Below, piece by piece: positions 59,214-64,000 of a DNA stretch of 64,000 bases. A model generated the notes under the pieces. That model was not told where the DNA came from and did not search any database. It saw only the letters and a program-made list of their open reading frames with translations. The stretch's first letter is position 1, and the number at the start of each line of letters is the position of its first letter. Origin of the DNA: Tilletiaria anomala UBC 951 (lineage: Eukaryota; Basidiomycota; Exobasidiomycetes; Georgefischeriales; Tilletiariaceae); contig NW_013547016.1 of assembly GCF_000711695.1 (NCBI RefSeq), positions 301,316 to 365,315 of the forward strand, written 5' to 3'. The translations under genes were made by a program, and so were the position numbers.

Positions 59214-60079
59214 TCAATCGAAGCCCGAAGAATAACCGCGAAACCGTTGAATTGCACATTGCTGGTAGTGAAACTTGAGCAAGTCGCGATGGGGATGAGT
59301 GCGTGCCTCTCCACGGAATCGATCCGGGGTGAGAATTAACCCATGGTGTTCTCTGGCAGCGGTTTCATTTTTGAAGACGTGCACCACCAAGTTTTCGCCG
59401 TCAGGGTGGAAAGCCCATTCGCCTCGATCGAAGGAGTGATGCAAATCGCTGCGGAGGAGGAGGCCGTGCTCGGGTTTGAATAGATATCGCACATTGCCGC
59501 CGAGGACCTCGGAATAGTACTGTTAACGTTTTAGGGGTAAAATGGAGATGAGCACGCAAGAAGCAAGTATGGATTTCGTCAAGTTGCGCTCACTTCGGGT
59601 CTGCTGAGCGGAAGAATATGGCTGGCGGTACAATTTGAATAATGCAGCCCAGATAAGAGACAGCAGAAATCACGCGCAATAAGGGAGACTCGGAAGTCAT
59701 TCTGGAGCCCGCTCGATCGGCTGGAATTGCTCATCGTGCCAGACTCAGAATTCTCTTCCGGAGGGCGATGTTTGTACTTAAAGCGGGGACCTTTCGCAGG
59801 AGTGCAGGGCTGCGTGGTTCCGTCTTGTCGAACGAAGATCGCTGTCCCTTGAGGCATTGGATCCTTTACTGGTAGCTGCTGACCAGACTCATCGCGAAGA
59901 AACCCATCTTCTCGGAAGCAAAAAGCCACCAGAGAGAGCGCAAAGCCAATCGTGTTACATCGTGCCTGCGTAGCGAACTCGATTGGTATGGAAACAAGCT
60001 CTTGACCAGATTGATCAACGATATTGAAGATCGATCCAGCCCAGGACTCGCTCGCCCTGGAATATTCAAGTGGTTGCAT
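59214..60079 (-). CDS. HNH-nuclease-fold protein, copy 2 (two exons)
   Basis: Exons: 60079-59594 and 59519-59214 (263 aa; intron 74 nt, at the same place as intron 3 of copy 1). Start: ATG 60079 aligns with the ATG of copy 1; the frame is open upstream to about 60277 but only with non-ATG starts or an unproven upstream exon. Landmarks: ELVSIPIEFATQARC, FVRQDGTTQPCTPAKGPRFK, FRVSLIARDFCCLLSGLHYS, CTASHILPLSRPE, YYSEVLGGNVRYLFKPEHG, LLLRSDLHHSFDRGEWAF and the C-terminal FHYQQCAIQRFRGYSSGFD. HNH first and third His are present; the central Asn position is His (PEHGLLL). The family is a small single-domain HNH protein; its role in fungi is not established. Convergent with copy 1 and divergent from the secreted-protein relic at 60670. 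Confidence 0.85.
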
Positions 60080-60669
60080 CTGGAACCACCGAATGCCGTA
60101 AGCAGGCTCGAAAGAAATGAGCGTTCCTTGTGAAGCAAGAGCAGGATGGAAGGAGTATATCCCACTTGTTTCGCGCAAGTCGTTATAGATGGTCCATCCC
60201 ACGAATCCACGATTTTTCCCCACATGGGAGCTGAAAGCAGAAGCTTCAATGGTGGTCAGCACATGCGCTACTTCCTAACATTCCCCGATCTCGACTTGAG
60301 CGAGTAGGCTCAGATATTAGGTTGACGACACTTGCTGAACGATGGATAAGAAAATGCTCGAAAGAGAGCAGCGAGTGTTGCATTGCGCAATCTTTTGTAA
60401 ACCCACGCAAGACCCAACCCGTCCTTCGGGTGCAGGCACTGCGACGGGGCAAACCCGCTGCTCTTGCAATAGTGTGGAAATTGCGCTAAGCCTTCAAGCT
60501 TCGATGTTCTATTACACACCATTTTGTATCAAAAACTCAGGCAAATGGGACTAGCACCATCCAAGTCTGCCCAACGCTTGGCCACCTCGAAGCGTTCCAG
60601 CATATCGGGTTTACGGTGCTCGTATGACGCTCAAAGCGCCTCCAGTCCATTGACGCAGGGCATAACCCT

Positions 60670-61108
60670 GCATCTATCGACAAGGCTCTTGATTTTGTTT
60701 GTTGCTGTAATGGGCTGGGTCAGTGCCATTGGGGTCAGCTACCACCACTCACGCTCTGCCAGAAATCCAGCAAGTGATTGCAGCAAAATACTGCGCGGGA
60801 GCTGACCGGGCAGGAAACGTGTTGGCACAAATCGGAAAGCGAATTGACCAGTCGCTCGTCCCCGTAACGGATTATGCAATCAATTTTACCGCCCAGGCCA
60901 GATAAAAAAAAGCCAAAGACAGATATGACTACATCCTTCAACACGTTATCAGCTCTGCAACACCGACTAGGAGAATGCCAATAAGTACATCTGCGTTGGC
61001 GGTGCTACCTCGTTCGTGGAAGCTATGGCCCTAGAATACGCGAGATTGTCCAATGTGTCAGAGAGCTCAACCAAGCCCCAGTCAATACAATTGGTGTGGG
61101 AGCTTTAG
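60670..61108 (+). pseudogene. Relic or multi-exon copy of a small secreted-protein family
   Basis: Three pieces on the plus strand match the gene at 62761-63073 in order. (1) A signal-peptide-like stretch LHLSTRLLILFVAVMGWVSA about 60669-60728. (2) THALPEIQQVIAAKY and GNVLAQIGKRIDQSL about 60747-60860, followed by TDYAINFTAQAR and a stop. (3) NKYICVGGATSFVEAMALEY about 60980-61040, preceded by a possible acceptor (GACTAG at 60970). Piece 1 and piece 2 are in different frames, which needs an intron or means a frameshift. I favour a damaged copy, but a spliced gene with weak splice sites is possible. No known domain. Confidence 0.55.
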
Positions 61109-62760
61109 GTCCTGCAAACCTTCGATTTGCAACCCTCTACGTCAGCGGATGCATCACCGGTTTGTACAAGATACCTGGATTGCGGCCGCTGAAATCCTTC
61201 AAGCTGCTATCTCCGCAATTCAAACAACCAGTAGCGAATGTCCAGGGGAATCACACCAGCACTAACTGGTATCATCCGCTGGGACTGTCTTCCGGCCTCG
61301 AGCTGTAAAGGATGCCTTTCTCCAACAGTTGTGCTACTCATGCGACTCTGATGGTGTCGGACTCAGGTAGGTCTTCCCAATTCAACCTTTCGCGACCCCC
61401 CTTCGTCCTTTCTTGCTGTCCGGGAATCAAATATTGAAGTGCATTCATCAGAAATGTTTCAAAGTTGTAATGAGTGCGATGAAATATCACGATTATACCC
61501 GTTGCACAATCGAAAAGAGTGCACGTTGCGATCGATCTGACCTCGCGCTATACATGAATGCCTCAACAAGAACCAGAGTGTGCAGGGTTGCACCATGTGT
61601 GCGACTTGCAAGGTGGCCTCGGTGGACACTGCGGTTGAGGGCAGGACCACATTCGCAAGTCGCGGTGTACCATGCGAGAGAATTCGAAACGATATATATG
61701 CGATAGACTATGTGGCCATACGGTACATTCCATCATATCAAACGGCTTAATGCGATCTGGATGTAACAGGCTGCTGGAGGGGCGTTGGAAAGCCAGGGAA
61801 TACGATATGCTCATATACAATTGCAATACACCAAAGACGCATAGACCATAAACCCTTCTCCCGCAATCGTATGCTCATGCTCATGGAGACGTTAGCGACC
61901 ACTCCACCAATTGTCAAGCCCCCACAACGGGAAGTTATTTTGCATATTCATGCTGGCTGGGAGAAGATTATGGAGTGACCAGGCTATAGGTCTCATAGTC
62001 TTTACTCGCGAATGCGGCTCCTTCTATCTACTTTCCAGTCAAAGTTGGGTTTGAGATAAAGACCGAAAGCTTTATAGGGACTCAATGGCGCCTTCTAGTT
62101 TGCCTCTTCACACAAGTCCTATTAGGCAAGACCCGGGATGAATTCGAGGAGACGCTGAGGTCGATGGCTGCGCGCTATGAGCTGTTGTACATGTCCTAAT
62201 GTGGATCCGTAATTTGGAAGCAACGCAGCTAGAAATTGTTCCTCTTCGATAAGTGGATGACAGAGGCTTGAATGTGACCTTCAGGAGAAGAGCCTGACCT
62301 CTGGACGAAGGCTGCTGTAAGAGCTGCAGCCAAGAACCAAGCCTGATCTGCCAGAGTCTTGCAGCCATTCACATATGACAGACCACTTGCCATGGCGGCT
62401 CTTGTGCAATGAAATGTTTCTCCAGTCTACATTGACAAAATCAAAGTGCTCGACTCTCTCTTGTAAACATGGAGATCGAAGCTACAGTAGCCAGGTGAGC
62501 AGGCGAATTGCGCATCCTGCTTGAATCTGGGATGCAAAAAAGTTGGACGCGCAACCGACTTGATTGGCTAAAAGTTCGAATAAGCCACATCCTTTACATC
62601 TGCAGTCCTTGCCACTGAGGGAGCGGCCGAAACCCTCTTTGTCAGAGCATTGCACCATTGCAGTTATGCAGTCGAAACCTGGTCCTGTCATGCAGAGAAT
62701 GGAACTATTACCACTGGAATATGCGTTGCAATTATGCCGGCTCTGGAGCTTCGCAGTGCT
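61109..62760. other. Gene-poor accessory stretch
   Basis: 1.65 kb between two convergent members of the same small secreted-protein family. Frames of 60-100 codons on both strands lack motifs (plus 61413-61706; minus 61563-61826 and 62108-62368). Nothing supported. Confidence 0.4.
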
Positions 62761-63073
62761 TTAGCCCGGTCGTGCATATTTCAGGGTCATTTCTCCCGCG
62801 AACAAGGTGACACCGCCGACGGAGATGTACTCTGTTGCCTGGTTTCGGCGGTGATATTCATCGTGTAATTCATTTTGAAGACAACAACAGATTAATCGTC
62901 TTACTGACTTGAGCAAGGACGCTCTCGACAAGCTCAGCTCTAGAATACTTTCCTTTAGTCGCTTGCTGTATCGCTTGGACGCTGAGATGAGATGCATGGT
63001 TCTCAGCTGACACAACCGCGCCTTGAAAGGTGGCCAACGCGGTCACCGCGAGACTACTGACCATCAGCCTCAT
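62761..63073 (-). CDS. Small secreted protein, possibly frameshifted
   Basis: ATG 63073 opens a clear signal peptide (MRLMVSSLAVTALATFQGAV, likely cleavage after VSA), followed by HLSVQAIQQATKGKYSRAEL and VESVLAQ. The plus-strand relic at 60670-61108 aligns with this (THALPEIQQ..., VLAQIGKRID) and with a later piece TEYISVGGVTLFAGEMTLKY (62832-62770, stop at 62761). Joining the two parts needs an intron 62908-62839 with a GTCAGT donor (80 aa product), or the gene has a one-base deletion: the skipped segment reads MNYTMNITAETR in a third frame, similar to TDYAINFTAQAR of the other copy. A canonical GTAAGA donor at 62904 gives a different 91-aa tail ending at 62732 but loses the conserved piece. 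Secreted-effector status is inferred only from the signal peptide and setting. Confidence 0.5.
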
Positions 63074-63653
63074 TGTTAGCTATCTGTGCATGGCTTGTGC
63101 ATAATTAAGGAAACTGTAGGGACTTCTCCTGCTTTGATATTGACCAAACTTGCAGACGAAGTTTGTCGAAAGCGATGACAGGTGAGAAAATTGGGTGTAA
63201 GCGATGCTAGTTGGAGCGATCGTTTCTGTATTTGTACCGCTGTGGAAAGTGCTCAGCGCCTTTGATTCATAGATCAGGTCGAGCTGATTCGAAACGTCCA
63301 TCTGTCAACCGTAAGGCGTAAACCGTAAGTATGCACCCGTGTGCTTGCCCACTCAGCTCCTGCAACATTAACCCAGCGCCAATTCGGCAATAGACTCATC
63401 CGACGCAGGTCAGCGCGCGGTCAAAACATACGGCATATTTAGCCCCGGAATTAGCATGTCCATTTTTTTTAGCGCCGCAATACTTTGAGTAGTTGATAAA
63501 CCATTTGGCGAGTGTCGAGTTCGAGCAAGGACAGTGTTCAGTGAACGGTATGTCTCTGTCCCTTTTCGCCTGCAAGGGCGGAATACCGCACACAGTCGGA
63601 CACCTTGATCATGGTCAACTGCTACGCTTGTCCCACCCGAAGATACGTGCACC
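63074..63653. other. Intergenic between two divergent secreted-protein genes
   Basis: 580 bp between divergent starts (minus at 63073, plus at 63654); presumably two promoters. Short frames inside are not supported. Confidence 0.4.
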
Positions 63654-64000
63654 ATGCAGCAGATTCCGTCGGCGCTTGCAATATGCATTATGGCCTCGTC
63701 CTACCTCCCTAGGCTTTTAGGAGCATCGGCTCAGGCAATTGCGCACGCCGCCAATCATTCACGAGATGGCGATCTCCTTGGACACGAAGGCACCGCTGTC
63801 GTTATTCTCAATGTCGGCCCGTGGCAAATTCCAGTGGAAACTGTTCGGAAGGCTGCGCATTACTGGAAGCAGTTGAATCTTGTCCGTGTTGCTTGGCGTT
63901 CGGGCTTGGAGTGGCGCAGTCAAGAATGTGGGAAGAACAAAATTGTCGCCTGGTGGGCATCCGCGAACTGCGATAAGCTATGTAATAAATGCAAAATGGA
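63654..64000 (+). CDS. Putative secreted Cys-containing protein, cut by right edge
   Basis: An uninterrupted frame of 115 codons runs from ATG 63654 to the window end with no stop. It begins with a textbook signal peptide (PSALAICIMASSYLPRLLGA, probable cleavage after ASA or AQA), continues with GTAVVILNVGPWQIPVET and AAHYWKQLNLVRVAWRSGLE, and ends with closely spaced cysteines (ECGKNK, NCDKLCNKCKM). A second in-frame ATG lies at 63690. The C-terminus is unseen, so length, further cysteines and family are unknown. It has no similarity that I can see to the other small secreted proteins nearby. Host-interaction function is a guess from location and signal peptide; it could equally be a wall or matrix protein. 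Confidence 0.6.
   Translation, partial: MQQIPSALAICIMASSYLPRLLGASAQAIAHAANHSRDGDLLGHEGTAVVILNVGPWQIPVETVRKAAHYWKQLNLVRVAWRSGLEWRSQECGKNKIVAWWASANCDKLCNKCKM

Overview
The window looks like a basidiomycete fungal chromosome, most likely a smut-type lineage (Ustilaginomycotina). That lineage call is an inference from gene content, many short GT-AG introns (about 64-105 nt), GC-rich coding DNA and compact spacing; it was not tested against a database. Exon junctions were read by eye from splice signals, kept in frame, and checked against conserved family motifs.

Region 1 (1-49,300) is dense, conserved core genome. In order: a kinetochore DSN1/Mis13 gene cut by the left edge (-); the NuA3-type PHD/bromodomain/PWWP scaffold NTO1 (-), head to head with the bromodomain AAA ATPase YTA7/ATAD2 (+); a UBR-box/PHD protein (UBR7/Mlo2 type, -); a 3.5 kb gene-poor stretch; a CofD/YvcK-like protein (+); a LigB/DODA-type extradiol dioxygenase (-); the proteasome/TREX-2 subunit SEM1/DSS1 (-); a group II PLP decarboxylase (+); a Polo kinase (-); a TGL1-type steryl ester hydrolase (+); a KRE2/MNT1-type mannosyltransferase (+); a ferric reductase-type metalloreductase (-); a HECT ubiquitin ligase (+); two decayed short-chain dehydrogenase relics (-); and a mitochondrial UbiB/ABC1-family protein (+).

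Region 2 (49,394-52,551) holds a multi-exon membrane protein gene (-) that I could not assign to a family.

Region 3 (52,552-64,000) is accessory and gene-poor, perhaps subtelomeric (inference). It contains two convergent paralogues of a small HNH-nuclease-fold protein with different intron numbers, two diverged copies of a small secreted-protein family (one or both damaged), and an open frame with a signal peptide that runs off the right edge. No tRNA, rRNA, CRISPR array, intact transposon or telomere repeat was recognised.

Functional themes: chromatin and chromosome segregation (DSN1, NTO1, YTA7, Polo kinase), ubiquitin/proteasome (UBR7, SEM1, HECT), lipid and cell-surface metabolism (TGL1, KRE2, UbiB family), and a lineage-specific secreted/HNH cluster at the right end.
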